DNA of 64,000 bases from Ovoidimarina sp038744785 (GCA_038744785.1 JBCDLX010000001.1:62001-126000); one strand, 5' to 3'. Shown: positions 1-8,374, counted from the stretch's first letter. Translations and numbers: made by a program. The notes: generated by a model from the letters alone, not told the origin.

Positions 1-484
1 GCAAAGTGAGTGGCAGGTCCAAGAGGGCTCGCTTGAGATCACGGTAGTCCAACTGAATTCCCCTGTGACCGGAAGCTTCGCCGACTGGACAGCTGCCATC
101 GCGTTTGATCCGGACGTGGACGATGACGTAAAGGGGTCGGTCGAGGTCACCATAGCGATCCCGTCTCTGACAATCGGAACAGTGACCAGTGAGGCCATGA
201 AGCCAGATTTCTTTAATGCCGAAGCGTTTCCGACGGCGACTTTTCTGGCTGCGATCCGCGAAGACGAAGGCGGCTATGTGGCCGAAGGCACCCTGACCGT
301 TAAGGGCCAAAGCGCCCCGCTCACGATGCAATTTACTCTGTTGATTGACGGTGAAACAGCCACGATGGAGGGTGGCATCACACTCGATCGCCGAACGTTT
401 CAGGTGGGCGAGAGTTACAGTGACGAAACCTCGCTCGGCTTTCCGGTTGAAGTCGCCGTCTCCCTCACCGCGGTCCGGCAATAA
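1..484 (+). CDS. YceI-family protein, C-terminal part (cut by window edge)
   Basis: The reading frame is open from base 2 to the stop at 482-484, so the gene begins left of the window. The visible 160 residues match a YceI-like lipocalin-fold domain: a start resembling SEWQVQEGSLEI, the strand pattern leading to MKPDFFNAEAFPTATF, then the GTLTVKGQSAPLTM segment typical of the family. YceI proteins are secreted or periplasmic and bind isoprenoid or other lipid chains in a beta barrel; their physiological role is poorly defined. A GTG at 65 is not the start, because the domain clearly extends upstream of it. A second YceI-family gene lies just downstream on the opposite strand, so the two form a convergent pair. 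Confidence 0.8.
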   Translation, partial: QSEWQVQEGSLEITVVQLNSPVTGSFADWTAAIAFDPDVDDDVKGSVEVTIAIPSLTIGTVTSEAMKPDFFNAEAFPTATFLAAIREDEGGYVAEGTLTVKGQSAPLTMQFTLLIDGETATMEGGITLDRRTFQVGESYSDETSLGFPVEVAVSLTAVRQ

Positions 485-660
485 AAGCGCGTTCCCAGAT
501 CGGACTTGACCCCGATGGATGCCAGATCGCGGTTTTGCCCCCGGGGTCCCCGGTAACGTATCCGGAACCATCCCTATCAGGGCCAGGGGGCCGGGTGGTT
601 CCGAGCCTGCGGCAAGGTATCCGCGGCAAAGCGGTCGCACGCCCCGCGCCGGGTATGTTT

Positions 661-692
661 AAACAAACAAAGCCGCCAGGGTGCCGGCGGCC
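661..692 (-). terminator. Rho-independent terminator of the downstream YceI gene
   Basis: On the minus strand a GCCGCC/GGCGGC stem with an 8-base loop (672-691) is followed by the T-rich run TTTGTTTGTTT. It lies 44 bases past the stop of the YceI gene at 736-1305. Confidence 0.6.
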
Positions 693-735
693 TTGCACGT
701 GCCACGACCGACCGCGGCGATACTGAGTGGCAATC

Positions 736-1305
736 TTAGGAAACGCCGGCCTCGACCGAGATCTGTACCTCGACCTCGTCTGACACGAAGGGCGCGAAAG
801 CACCGACATTGTAGTCGCTGCGCAGGAGGGTCGTTGTGGCGTCAAATCCGGCCCATTCCTTCTGTGCCTGAGGATGCATCCCGGTCCCGTTCAGAACGGC
901 ATCAAGCACCACCGACTTGGTCACCCCATTCAGCGTAAGGTCGCCGGTGATTAGCGCCGTCATCTCGCCGGTTACTTCGATACCGGTTGAGGTGAAGGTG
1001 ACAAGCTCTTCTTCGTCCGCACCAAAGAAATCGTCCGCCATGAAGTGCTGGAAGCGGCGTTCCCAGCCGGTGAACATCGAGCGGACGGGGAACGATACCT
1101 GGACCGAAGAGTTTTCCGGGGCGTCTTTGTCGAACTCGATCGTACCCTCAAACCCAGAGAACATGCCCCACGTCGTGGAGAACCCAAGGTGATTGTAGCC
1201 AAACACGATTTGGCTGTGGCTGGGGTCAAGGTCGTACTTTACGGCATCGGCGAAGGCAGCGGTCGACGCAAGGACGGCGGCAAGCGCGAGGGCAGAGGTC
1301 TTCAT
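736..1305 (-). CDS. YceI-family periplasmic protein
   Basis: This is a 189-residue protein with a clear Sec signal peptide (MKTSALALAAVLASTAAFA, cleavage after AFA). A full YceI domain follows: it starts VKYDLDPSHSQIVF, has the central MFTGWERRFQHFMADDFF segment, and contains the GDLTLNGVTKSVVLDAVLNG strand pair. The start at 1305 is chosen over an upstream in-frame codon because AAGGAG sits just upstream and the signal peptide begins there. YceI proteins bind polyisoprenoid or similar lipids in the periplasm. The gene is transcribed towards another YceI-family gene and ends at its own terminator. Its specific ligand cannot be inferred. Confidence 0.85.
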   Translation of the reverse strand: MKTSALALAAVLASTAAFADAVKYDLDPSHSQIVFGYNHLGFSTTWGMFSGFEGTIEFDKDAPENSSVQVSFPVRSMFTGWERRFQHFMADDFFGADEEELVTFTSTGIEVTGEMTALITGDLTLNGVTKSVVLDAVLNGTGMHPQAQKEWAGFDATTTLLRSDYNVGAFAPFVSDEVEVQISVEAGVS

Positions 1306-1392
1306 GGGGGGCTCCTTATGGGTTGACTGTCGCCCGATATACATCGTCCGACTCGCGAGGGTCTCAACCCCCACGAATTCAACACATAGTGT

Positions 1393-2040
1393 TCATTGCT
1401 GCACGGTTTCGGATGAAATCGGCCCAAGTTTGCGTTGGGTACGGAACGGGAGTTCCCGGGCAAGCCTTCGGTTGATCCGCTCTTCGATGGGGCGAAGATC
1501 GTACGACAGGCGTCGATGCAGAACCAAAAGGTCGCTCTCTGGACCGGTGGCCACATGCATCACTTCATCCCGGTCGCGCATTTCAAGGAACAGCTGCGGC
1601 TGCGACGCACCGTCCTTCGTCCGCGCAATGAACGCACTTGCCACCTGCCCCATAGGGAAAACGGCCCTCAGGCGCGCGTTTCCCCGTCCTTTAGTCTCGG
1701 TAAGGCGCAGTTCCCGGCGCGCAAGATCAACCTGAAGGTCGATTTGGACCGACCGGCTTGCGCACCAGTAGACCAAAACGCCCAATACCCCGAGAGTAAG
1801 GGAGACGATCGATCTGGCCAGGCCGGATTCAGGTCCATAGAGCACGGCGGGCAGCAACCACTGACCATAGGCACTCAAAACCAGCACAAGCCCGCCGAAC
1901 CGCGCCGCTGCCCGTCCCAGAGTTTCGTGCTCGAACCGATCAAGTTGTTCGTGAATGACGTAGCCCCAATGCGTGTCCGTCACCCGCGGTATGCGCGCGC
2001 GTGTGTCTACGTCCACCTCTGTCGTCGCCGCAATTTCCAT
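1393..2040 (-). CDS. Uncharacterised membrane protein with two transmembrane segments
   Basis: This 215-residue protein is of unknown function. After a charged N-terminal region of about 45 residues (it includes VIHEQLDRFEHETLGRAA) there are two hydrophobic segments, roughly residues 50-70 (GGLVLVLSAYGQWLLPAVLY) and 80-100 (VSLTLGVLGVLVYWCA). A soluble C-terminal half of beta character then contains LRLTETKGRGNARLRAVFPM and LFLEMRDRDEVMHVATG. The C-terminal half looks like a small pleckstrin-like or DUF-type domain, but I cannot name it. The start at 2040 avoids an implausible arginine- and cysteine-rich extension. It is divergent from the rpsF operon. Confidence 0.6.
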   Translation of the reverse strand: MEIAATTEVDVDTRARIPRVTDTHWGYVIHEQLDRFEHETLGRAAARFGGLVLVLSAYGQWLLPAVLYGPESGLARSIVSLTLGVLGVLVYWCASRSVQIDLQVDLARRELRLTETKGRGNARLRAVFPMGQVASAFIARTKDGASQPQLFLEMRDRDEVMHVATGPESDLLVLHRRLSYDLRPIEERINRRLARELPFRTQRKLGPISSETVQQ

Positions 2041-2138
2041 CGGCTCTGTCCCGTCGTTCCAGTGACCCGGCGAAACAGTTTGTTTACGCAAAAAGTGTCG
2101 GGATTGGGGCCTCTTGCGCACGATTTGGGGACTTGGGC

Positions 2139-2166
2139 TTGCGTCGCACAGGCTCGCGTGTATAAG
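2139..2166 (+). promoter_or_regulatory. Candidate promoter of the rpsF-rpsR-rplI operon
   Basis: TTGCGT (2139-2144), a 16-base spacer and TATAAG (2161-2166) resemble a housekeeping promoter. Transcription would start near 2173, leaving a leader of about 95 bases before rpsF. That is long enough for feedback control by the S6:S18 complex, although I could not confirm such a structure. Confidence 0.5.
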
Positions 2167-2269
2167 CGCGCGATCGCCGCATACTGCTTGACCAGCGCAG
2201 CCTCTCGTGACCGGGCGCGGCGAAACACCTCCGGTCTTTGAAGTGCGCTCGAATGAAAAGGACAATCGC

Positions 2270-2623
2270 ATGCCGCTCTACGAGCATGTCTTTATTTCGC
2301 GTCAGGACCTGTCCAACGCGCAAGCCGAAGGTCTGATCGATTACTTCGGTTCTATCTTGGCCGACAACGGCGGGAAGGTCGACCACCAGGAGTACTGGGG
2401 GGTCAAGACTATGGCCTACAAGATCAACAAAAACCGCAAAGGCCACTATGCCTTTATGCGCACCGAAGCGCCGGCCCCCGCCGTGCAAGAGATGGAACGC
2501 TTAATGCGTCTTCATGACGATGTGATGCGCGTTCTGACGATCAAGGTAGACACGCATCAAGAAGGCCCTTCGATCCAAATGCAAAAGCGCGACGAGCGCG
2601 AAGGCCGCCGCGAGCGGCGCTGA
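2270..2623 (+). CDS. rpsF: 30S ribosomal protein S6
   Basis: This 117-residue protein starts MPLYEHVFISRQDLS and carries the S6 core EYWGVKTMAYKINKNRKGHY and the MRLHDDVMRVLTIKV strand. S6 binds the central domain of 16S rRNA as a heterodimer with S18. The start at 2270 is supported by the family N-terminus; an upstream in-frame extension does not look like S6. The C-terminus ends in an Arg/Glu-rich tail (KRDEREGRRERR), common in alphaproteobacterial S6. It is the first gene of the operon, 18 bases before rpsR. Confidence 0.97.
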   Translation: MPLYEHVFISRQDLSNAQAEGLIDYFGSILADNGGKVDHQEYWGVKTMAYKINKNRKGHYAFMRTEAPAPAVQEMERLMRLHDDVMRVLTIKVDTHQEGPSIQMQKRDEREGRRERR

Positions 2624-2641
2624 AAGACAGGAGCTTAAATC

Positions 2642-2869
2642 ATGGCATCCAAACCGTTTTTCCGCCGTCGCAAAGTCTGCCCGTTCTCCGGCGATAACGC
2701 ACCGAAGATCGACTACAAGGATACGCGGCTCCTGCAACGCTACATCTCGGAACGTGGTAAAATCGTCCCGTCCCGTATTACGGCCGTATCGGCTAAGAAG
2801 CAACGTGAGCTGGCCCGCGCGATCAAGCGCGCCCGCTTCCTGGCGCTTCTTCCCTACGCCGTGAAGTAA
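2642..2869 (+). CDS. rpsR: 30S ribosomal protein S18
   Basis: This 75-residue S18 protein contains the hallmark RRRKVCPF start, the DYKDTRLLQRYISERGKIVPSR core and the RELARAIKRARFLALLPY end. It pairs with S6 in the platform of the small subunit. The length is normal. It lies between rpsF and rplI with an AGGAG ribosome-binding site just upstream, the usual alphaproteobacterial order. Confidence 0.97.
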   Translation: MASKPFFRRRKVCPFSGDNAPKIDYKDTRLLQRYISERGKIVPSRITAVSAKKQRELARAIKRARFLALLPYAVK

Positions 2870-2882
2870 GGAGGACACGCAG

Positions 2883-3512
2883 ATGCAAGTTATTCTTCTC
2901 GAACGGGTCGCGAAACTCGGCCAGATGGGAGAAGTCGTGACCGTCAAGGACGGCTACGCCCGCAACTTCCTGCTGCCGCAGAAAAAGGCGCTTTGGGCGT
3001 CTGAGGCGAACCTCAAGGCGTTTGAGGACCAAAAGGCGCAGCTTGAGGCCCGGAACTTGGAAACGAAGAACGAAGCCGAAGCGCTTGCCGAAAAACTCGG
3101 CGGCGAAACCTTCGTTGTGATCCGCTCGGCCTCTGATTCCGGGGCGCTCTATGGGTCTGTGACCACGCGCGACGCGGCGGAAGCCGCGACCGAGGCTGGG
3201 TTCACTGTAGACCGCAAGCAAATTGCACTCTCAACTCCGATCAAGGAACTGGGTATGCACGACCTTTCTGTCGTTTTGCATCCCGAGGTTGAGGTGACGA
3301 TTACCCTCAACGTCGCGCGTTCCACGGAAGAGGCAGAGCTTCAGGCTCAGGGCAAATCGATTCAGGATCTTGCGGCTGAGGAAGAAGCAGCAGCCGAATT
3401 CGAGATTGCGGAACTCTTCGACGACATTGGTGCTGCCGGGCTTGACGATGAAACCCTGGAAACTGCCGGTGAAGCCGAGGCGCCTGCCGAGGACGACGAA
3501 AGCAAGTCGTGA
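2883..3512 (+). CDS. rplI: 50S ribosomal protein L9 with extended acidic C-terminus
   Basis: This L9 protein has 209 residues; the usual length is about 150. The N-terminal domain is canonical (QVILLERVAKLGQMGEVVTVK, then GYARNFLLP), followed by the long connecting helix and the C-terminal RNA-binding domain (residues about 80-150, GALYGSVTTRDAAEA). The last 55 residues are an acidic Ala/Glu/Asp-rich tail (AAEEEAAAEFEIAELFDD onward) that looks disordered. L9 binds 23S rRNA at the base of L1 and affects frame maintenance. The ribosome-binding site is AAGGAGG at 2867-2873, and it is the last gene of the operon, before a strong terminator. Confidence 0.96.
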   Translation: MQVILLERVAKLGQMGEVVTVKDGYARNFLLPQKKALWASEANLKAFEDQKAQLEARNLETKNEAEALAEKLGGETFVVIRSASDSGALYGSVTTRDAAEAATEAGFTVDRKQIALSTPIKELGMHDLSVVLHPEVEVTITLNVARSTEEAELQAQGKSIQDLAAEEEAAAEFEIAELFDDIGAAGLDDETLETAGEAEAPAEDDESKS

Positions 3513-3540
3513 TCCGTTCGGCACAATAGCCAACAACACA

Positions 3541-3567
3541 AAGAGCGCCATTTGGCGCTCTTTTTTT
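3541..3567 (+). terminator. Rho-independent terminator of the rpsF-rpsR-rplI operon
   Basis: An AAGAGCGCC / GGCGCTCTT stem with a 4-base loop is followed by a run of T residues. It lies 28 bases after the rplI stop. Confidence 0.9.
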
Positions 3568-3659
3568 CGGACCTTGGAACACGCACCGGCGTCGCACGCG
3601 CCATATCAGACATCTTCGGCCCGATGCGGCAGGCGTCGACAGTCACGCCGGAAGACCGA

Positions 3660-4613
3660 CTATTCCGCCGCGATCATACGCGGAAAACCGGCGTCCCTCT
3701 GCACGCAAGACTGCACCAACGCCTGCGCCTCTGCTCGGCGAAGCACGGGGCGGGCGGATTTCCACATCTCAAAGCCTAGCTCTTCGGCAAGACCCTTTAG
3801 TTCGGTCGCAAGCCTTGGATCTTGTCCAAGAACCCAGTCGCCCGGGAAAAAGCTCTCCGTGGGCGCGCCGTTTGCGAATATGATCTCATGGCGATCAAAC
3901 AAGAGGTGAAAGTACTGCACCTCAGGCACCCGCACGCGGGTGACCTCGATCCCGTCGATAAGGTGTCCGGCCCGGGCAAGCACCTCTCTGCGCGCAAACA
4001 GAAGTTCCGTTTGGCACGATCCCAGAATGATACCATGGCACGGCGAAACCTCCAGCGGTCGCGTGTTTCCGACCCTCCCGGTCTCTAACCGGATCGGTGC
4101 AAGGTCTCTGTTGCCGGCGACAGTTCGGTGGCCGGTCCAACGTACCCTTTGGTGACCGTGATCAGCAGTAACGACATAATCGCCAACCCGAAGGTTTTCG
4201 ACTGGGACGACCCCGTGGGGCGTATCGATTTCAGTGCCGCGCGTGTAGCAAGGCACCCCAAGGGACGGCAGGGTCGTCGACCCTTGCCCGGTGACGAACG
4301 TCGCGCTGACAAAAGTTCCGTTTTGCAGTACCGACCCGTCGGTGGGCGTAAAGACCCGTTGTCCGTTCGCAAGGTAAAACGTGGTTCCGGTATAGGTAAC
4401 GTCCCCAACGCCGGGCACATTGATCGTGACCGTGTCGCCAGGCCAGGACGCAGTGATATCGGACCCGTTGACGCTGTCGGCATTGAAGCGATCAAGATCA
4501 CCGTCATCGTTCTGATCGGTGTAGGCCAGGTTTACAAAGCTCACCGCTGTCCCAGCCGGTGGTGGATTGGCGGGATCAAACGTGTAGAACTGGTCCGTTC
4601 CTGAAGTCGGCAT
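3660..4613 (-). CDS. Hint-domain (Hedgehog/intein-fold) protein
   Basis: This is a 317-residue protein. The N-terminal 125 residues are rich in Gly, Thr and Asp and of beta character (QNDDGDLDRFNADSVNGSD). A Hint_2-type domain starts at PCYTRGTEIDTPHGVVPVEN, continues with LRVGDYVVTADHGHQRVRW, and ends near FFPGDWVL after the HLLFDRHEIIFANGAPTESF motif. The residue at the putative splice junction is Cys, as in Hint domains that cleave peptide bonds. Such proteins are widespread in Rhodobacteraceae and are thought to be secreted, but their function is unproven. The start at 4613 (MPTSGTDQF) is chosen because the upstream in-frame stretch is basic and unlike the family. A related gene lies at 10115-11173. 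Confidence 0.75.
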   Translation of the reverse strand: MPTSGTDQFYTFDPANPPPAGTAVSFVNLAYTDQNDDGDLDRFNADSVNGSDITASWPGDTVTINVPGVGDVTYTGTTFYLANGQRVFTPTDGSVLQNGTFVSATFVTGQGSTTLPSLGVPCYTRGTEIDTPHGVVPVENLRVGDYVVTADHGHQRVRWTGHRTVAGNRDLAPIRLETGRVGNTRPLEVSPCHGIILGSCQTELLFARREVLARAGHLIDGIEVTRVRVPEVQYFHLLFDRHEIIFANGAPTESFFPGDWVLGQDPRLATELKGLAEELGFEMWKSARPVLRRAEAQALVQSCVQRDAGFPRMIAAE

Positions 4614-4893
4614 ATCCGCCCCGGTCCATCGTCTGTCGTGTTTCGGCCCCGCCGAAGTCTCTGCGAAGAATTCGGCGAGAATGAGGCCCGCACCTTTTCC
4701 TGCCTTGCGTCGCCGCAATGGCCCCGGTGACGTCTATCGACCCGGACGCTTGTTCCGGGGTTAACGACAGGAAGGGTGAGCTGGCGTGTACAGCAAACTT
4801 GGCATCCAAACGCAAGCAGCAGCTTAACATCTCAAATTCAAGCAAAAGAAATTGCCACTAGGCGGAGAGCGCATCTTGAAACAGCGCATCTAT

Positions 4894-4911
4894 TGATACA
4901 TATATGTCTCA
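4894..4911 (+). promoter_or_regulatory. Near-palindromic candidate operator at the TetR gene start
   Basis: TGATACATATATGTCTCA matches its own reverse complement at 16 of 18 positions, with core ACATATATGT. Its last base is the A of the tetR-like start codon, so a bound dimer would block transcription or translation initiation. TetR regulators commonly bind such sites near their own gene; the assignment is inferred. Confidence 0.5.
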
Positions 4912-5465
4912 TGTCAAACATTCGTGTATCATCGCGCCTCGCGATCCTGGAAGCCGCTTTCAGGGTTCTCAACGAAAACCCAACCGCTACCCTTGGCGAA
5001 ATAGCCACGCGGGCGGGTGTCGGCCGGGCCACGCTTCATCGGCATTTCCCGGGCCGCGCCGAATTGCTGCGGATCCTAGCCCGGACAGCGATGGACGAAC
5101 TAGACGCGGCGGTGGAATCCGCGACTGCCAGGGCCGCATCGCACACCGATGCGCTGCGCCTTTCGCTTGAAGCGATGATCCCGCTGGCCAACCGCCAATG
5201 GTTCCTGGCGAACGACCCCATTGCGCACGATCCAGATATCGCCAAAGCGCTCGCTGTCGATCGCAGTCTTCTGGACGACACGATCGAAGCTGCCCGCGCC
5301 GAAGATGCATTCGCGCCCGATGTGCCGACAAAATGGATTGCGGAGTGCTATGATGCGGTTCTCTACGCGGCCTGGACCATGGTGCGAGATGGCGACGCAA
5401 CCCCACGTCAGGCAGCCGATCTCGCGTGGCGCACACTCATGACCGGTATCGGAGAACACCAATGA
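4911..5465 (+). CDS. TetR/AcrR-family transcriptional regulator
   Basis: This 184-residue protein has an N-terminal TetR DNA-binding domain: helix 1 SRLAILEAAFRVLNE, then the helix-turn-helix LGEIATRAGVGRATLHRHFPGRAELL. The remaining 130 residues form the helical ligand and dimerisation domain, whose ligand is unknown. The start at 4911 gives the usual short N-terminus; no strong ribosome-binding site is visible, and the candidate operator covers the region where one would sit. The stop overlaps the ATG of the downstream hydroxylase by 4 bases (ATGA), so the two genes are co-translated and the regulator probably controls that enzyme. Confidence 0.85.
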   Translation: MSNIRVSSRLAILEAAFRVLNENPTATLGEIATRAGVGRATLHRHFPGRAELLRILARTAMDELDAAVESATARAASHTDALRLSLEAMIPLANRQWFLANDPIAHDPDIAKALAVDRSLLDDTIEAARAEDAFAPDVPTKWIAECYDAVLYAAWTMVRDGDATPRQAADLAWRTLMTGIGEHQ

Positions 5466-6307
5466 CCGCTGAACTGATGAGCGATTTTGCAACCCAGATT
5501 GACGAGGTGTTCTTCCTGATCGGCGCCGCAATTCTTCTGATCGAGATCGGGGAGGCCTTCTTTAAGGGGAACCTCAAGGGACGCAAAATCGGAGAGGCGC
5601 TAGCAAGCGCTTCGACCCAGATCCCCTATCTTCTGATCGAAACCTTCCTTCTGACAGGGGCTTACGGGATCTACTATATTCTTTCCGAGACGGTCATCCC
5701 TTGGTCGATCCCGATCGCGTGGTACACGCTTGTCCTCGCTGTCATCCTTGCGGACTTCACCTATTACTGGGAACATCGGATCGCGCACCAGGTCCGGCTG
5801 CTTTGGACCCAGCACGCGGTTCACCATTCCTCTCGCGACTACAACATCGTCACCGGTATCCGGTTTGGGCCGCTGGAGGGCCTGTGGTCGATCATCGCGC
5901 ACCTTCCGATGGTCGTGTTGGGCTTTCCGCCAGAGCTGGTCTTTGCCGGGATAATCATCGTCCTTGCCTACCAGACCTGGCTGCACACCGAGTTGATCGG
6001 AAAGCTTGGTCCCCTGGAATGGGTCCTGAACACGCCGTCGCATCACCGCGTCCACCACGGGGCTGACGACAAATACCTGGACAAGAATTATGGCGGGATC
6101 ACCATCGTCTGGGACCGTCTATTCGGAACATTCCAAGTCGAAGAGGAAACGCCACGCTACGGGCTGAAGCGTGATTTCGAAAGCATCAATCCCGTCGCTG
6201 TCTGGTTCTCCGAAATCCCGGAACTCGTTAGAGATCTTGCGCATGCGCGAAGCGGACGCGACGCCTTAGGATATCTCTTGGGACGCCCCGGCTGGAAGCC
6301 CAAGTAG
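5462..6307 (+). CDS. Sterol desaturase / fatty acid hydroxylase superfamily membrane protein
   Basis: This is a 281-residue integral membrane di-iron enzyme. The histidine clusters that bind iron are visible: HRIAH (residues about 106-110), HAVHH (about 118-122), and HHRVHHG (about 194-200), with a further His in TWLHTE. Hydrophobic segments flank them (FFLIGAAILLIEIG, IPYLLIETFLLTGAYGIYYI, AWYTLVLAVILADF, LVFAGIIIVLAYQTWL). Members hydroxylate or desaturate lipids using O2; the substrate here is unknown. GGAG precedes the start, which overlaps the TetR stop. The gene ends 33 bases before a shared terminator hairpin. Confidence 0.85.
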   Translation: MTAELMSDFATQIDEVFFLIGAAILLIEIGEAFFKGNLKGRKIGEALASASTQIPYLLIETFLLTGAYGIYYILSETVIPWSIPIAWYTLVLAVILADFTYYWEHRIAHQVRLLWTQHAVHHSSRDYNIVTGIRFGPLEGLWSIIAHLPMVVLGFPPELVFAGIIIVLAYQTWLHTELIGKLGPLEWVLNTPSHHRVHHGADDKYLDKNYGGITIVWDRLFGTFQVEEETPRYGLKRDFESINPVAVWFSEIPELVRDLAHARSGRDALGYLLGRPGWKPK

Positions 6308-6340
6308 GCGCAACACCACCTCTACCGACCAAACAAGAAA

Positions 6341-6360
6341 AGGGCGCCCGCGGGCGCCCT
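6341..6360 (-). terminator. Terminator between hydroxylase and glnA
   Basis: AGGGCGCCCGCGGGCGCCCT is a perfect palindrome between two convergent genes. On the minus strand it is followed by TTTCTTGTTT, so it best serves glnA; on the plus strand the T content is weaker but it may act in both directions. Confidence 0.75.
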
Positions 6361-6387
6361 TCCCCTTTGCTGCTGCCAAGGGAGAGA

Positions 6388-7794
6388 TCAGCAGCTGTAA
6401 TACATCTTGAATTCCATCGGATGCGGGGTGTGCTCGAAGGCATAGATCTCTTCCCACTTGAGTTCCATGTAGCCTTCGATCTGATCCTTGGTGAACACGT
6501 CACCTGCCAAGAGAAAATCCATGTCGGCTTCCAGCTCTTCCATGGCTTCGCGCAAGGACGCACAGACTGTCGGGATGCCTTCCAGTTCTTCCGGCGGGAG
6601 GTCGTAAAGGTCCTTGTCCATCGCCTCGCCCGGATCGATCTTGTTGGTGATACCGTCAAGCCCCGCCATCAGAAGCGCCGAGAAGCAGAGATACGGGTTC
6701 GCCGCCGGGTCGGGGAAGCGGGCCTCGACACGCTTGGCTTTGGGGCTTTCCGTCCACGGGATACGCACACAGCCCGAACGGTTCCGAGCCGAATAGGCAC
6801 GTAACACGGGCGCTTCAAATCCAGGTATCAGGCGCTTGTAGCTGTTGGTCGATGGATTGGTGAAGGCATTCAGAGCCTTCGCGTGCTTCAGTATGCCGCC
6901 GATGTACCAAAGTGCCTCCTGGCTGAGATCGGCGTACTTGTCACCCGCAAACAGCGGTTTGCCGTCCTTCCAGATCGACATGTTGACGTGCATCCCAGTG
7001 CCGTTGTCGCCTGCGATGGGCTTCGGCATGAAGGTCGCAGACTTGCCATAGGCATGCGCGACGTTGTGTATCACGTATTTGTACTTTTGCAGGTGATCCC
7101 CCTGTGCCGTCAGGCTGTCGAAGATCAGACCAAGCTCGTGCTGGCAGGACGCAACCTCGTGGTGGTGCTTGTCCACCTTCATGCCGATCCGCTTCATCGT
7201 GGACAGCATTTCTGACCGAATGTCCTGACCATCATCAACAGGTGGAACCGGAAAATAACCGCCCTTAACGCCAGGACGGTGGCCCATATTACCCATCTCG
7301 TATTCGGTGTCAGTGTTCCAGGAGGCATCGAGCGCATCAACCTCGTAAGACACTTTGTTCATCTCGACCGAGTACCGGACATCGTCGAACAGGAAGAATT
7401 CGGCTTCCGGGCCGAAGTAAGAAACATCACCGACGCCCGACGACTTAAGATAGGCTTCCGCCTTTTCTGCTGTGCCGCGCGGGTCACGCTCGTAAAGCTC
7501 GCCCGTGTCGGGCTCGACGATCGAGCAGTGCACCGCCATTGTCTTTTCCGCATAGAACGGGTCCATATAGGCAGAGCCGGTATCCGGCATCAGCTTCATG
7601 TCCGACTGGTCGATCGACTTCCAGCCCGCGATCGACGAGCCATCGAACATGAAACCTTCGTCCAGGAAATCCTCGTCGACTTGATCCGACATCACAGTGA
7701 CGTGCTGCAGCTTGCCGCGCGGGTCCGTAAAGCGGATGTCGACGTATTCGACCTCCTCGTCCTTGATGGTCTTGAGCATATCAGCCTTACTCAT
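6388..7794 (-). CDS. glnA: Glutamine synthetase type I
   Basis: This is a 468-residue GSI, the normal length. It converts glutamate, ammonia and ATP to glutamine in a cytoplasmic dodecamer. Visible signatures are the N-terminal FTDPRGKLQHVTV, the metal-binding FFLFDDVRYSVEMN, the ATP-binding KPIAGDNGTGMHVNMS, the glutamate-binding NRSGCVRIP, and KDLYDLPPEE with the Tyr that is adenylylated in GSI-beta enzymes. It is the second gene of a glnB-glnA operon (56-base gap), the usual alphaproteobacterial nitrogen-control pair, with an AAGAAGGGCG ribosome-binding site. Confidence 0.98.
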   Translation of the reverse strand: MSKADMLKTIKDEEVEYVDIRFTDPRGKLQHVTVMSDQVDEDFLDEGFMFDGSSIAGWKSIDQSDMKLMPDTGSAYMDPFYAEKTMAVHCSIVEPDTGELYERDPRGTAEKAEAYLKSSGVGDVSYFGPEAEFFLFDDVRYSVEMNKVSYEVDALDASWNTDTEYEMGNMGHRPGVKGGYFPVPPVDDGQDIRSEMLSTMKRIGMKVDKHHHEVASCQHELGLIFDSLTAQGDHLQKYKYVIHNVAHAYGKSATFMPKPIAGDNGTGMHVNMSIWKDGKPLFAGDKYADLSQEALWYIGGILKHAKALNAFTNPSTNSYKRLIPGFEAPVLRAYSARNRSGCVRIPWTESPKAKRVEARFPDPAANPYLCFSALLMAGLDGITNKIDPGEAMDKDLYDLPPEELEGIPTVCASLREAMEELEADMDFLLAGDVFTKDQIEGYMELKWEEIYAFEHTPHPMEFKMYYSC

Positions 7795-7850
7795 GATCGC
7801 CCTTCTTCCTTTGTTTTCTGGTTCTCTCCCAAGGGGCTACGCCCCATTTA

Positions 7851-8189
7851 CTACAATGCGTCCCCGCCGGTTTCACCAGTGCGGATGCGCAATGCGTTCT
7901 CGACCGGCGAAACGAAAATCTTCCCGTCTCCGATCTTATCGGTCTTAGCCGCGCCTACGATGGCTTCAATTGCGGCTTCTACCTGATCATCCTCCAAAAC
8001 GACCTCGATCTTCACCTTAGGCAGAAAATCCACGACATATTCCGCGCCACGATATAGCTCTGTGTGACCCTTTTGGCGCCCGAACCCCTTCACCTCGATA
8101 ACCGACAGACCCTGGACGCCGATGTCCTGCAGCGCTTCTTTTACCTCATCGAGTTTGAACGGTTTGATGATGGCTTCGATCTTTTTCAT
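7851..8189 (-). CDS. glnB: Nitrogen regulatory protein P-II
   Basis: This is a 112-residue P-II protein, the standard length. It starts MKKIEAIIKPFKLDEVKEAL and carries the T-loop RQKGHTELYRGAEYVVDF with Tyr51 as the uridylylation site, then the C-terminal signature KTDKIGDGKIFV. P-II trimers sense 2-oxoglutarate, ATP/ADP and, through uridylylation, glutamine, and they control NtrB, GlnE and nitrogen transport. Adjacency to glnA favours GlnB over GlnK, which normally sits with amtB. A possible NtrC site lies about 125-141 bases upstream. Confidence 0.95.
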   Translation of the reverse strand: MKKIEAIIKPFKLDEVKEALQDIGVQGLSVIEVKGFGRQKGHTELYRGAEYVVDFLPKVKIEVVLEDDQVEAAIEAIVGAAKTDKIGDGKIFVSPVENALRIRTGETGGDAL

Positions 8190-8313
8190 GGCCGCTTCAT
8201 TTCCTCCCGAAGGCTCCACGCGCATTCCCAAGGGGCGTGAGACCACTTCCAGTAGGGGGTGCCAATTCGGTAGGGTCACGGCATGCCGGTACCAGCCACG
8301 AATCCGCTCATTG

Positions 8314-8330
8314 TGCCCAAAAGTTGTGCA
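8314..8330 (-). promoter_or_regulatory. Candidate NtrC-binding site upstream of glnBA
   Basis: On the minus strand TGCACAACTTTTGGGCA matches the NtrC dyad TGCAC-N7-GTGCA with one mismatch. It lies 125-141 bases upstream of the glnB start, a plausible position for activation. In Rhodobacter, NtrC activates glnB through the housekeeping sigma factor. Confidence 0.4.
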
Positions 8331-8374
8331 GAACGATGCGGAATTCAGCGATATGCAAATCAAGGTGCGTCAAC

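Noticed and set aside
8248..8265. A sigma-54-like -24 element (TGGCAC) upstream of glnB on the minus strand
   Set aside because: The -12 GC at the required spacing is absent. Rhodobacter glnB is known to use the housekeeping sigma factor with NtrC, so only the NtrC-like site was kept.
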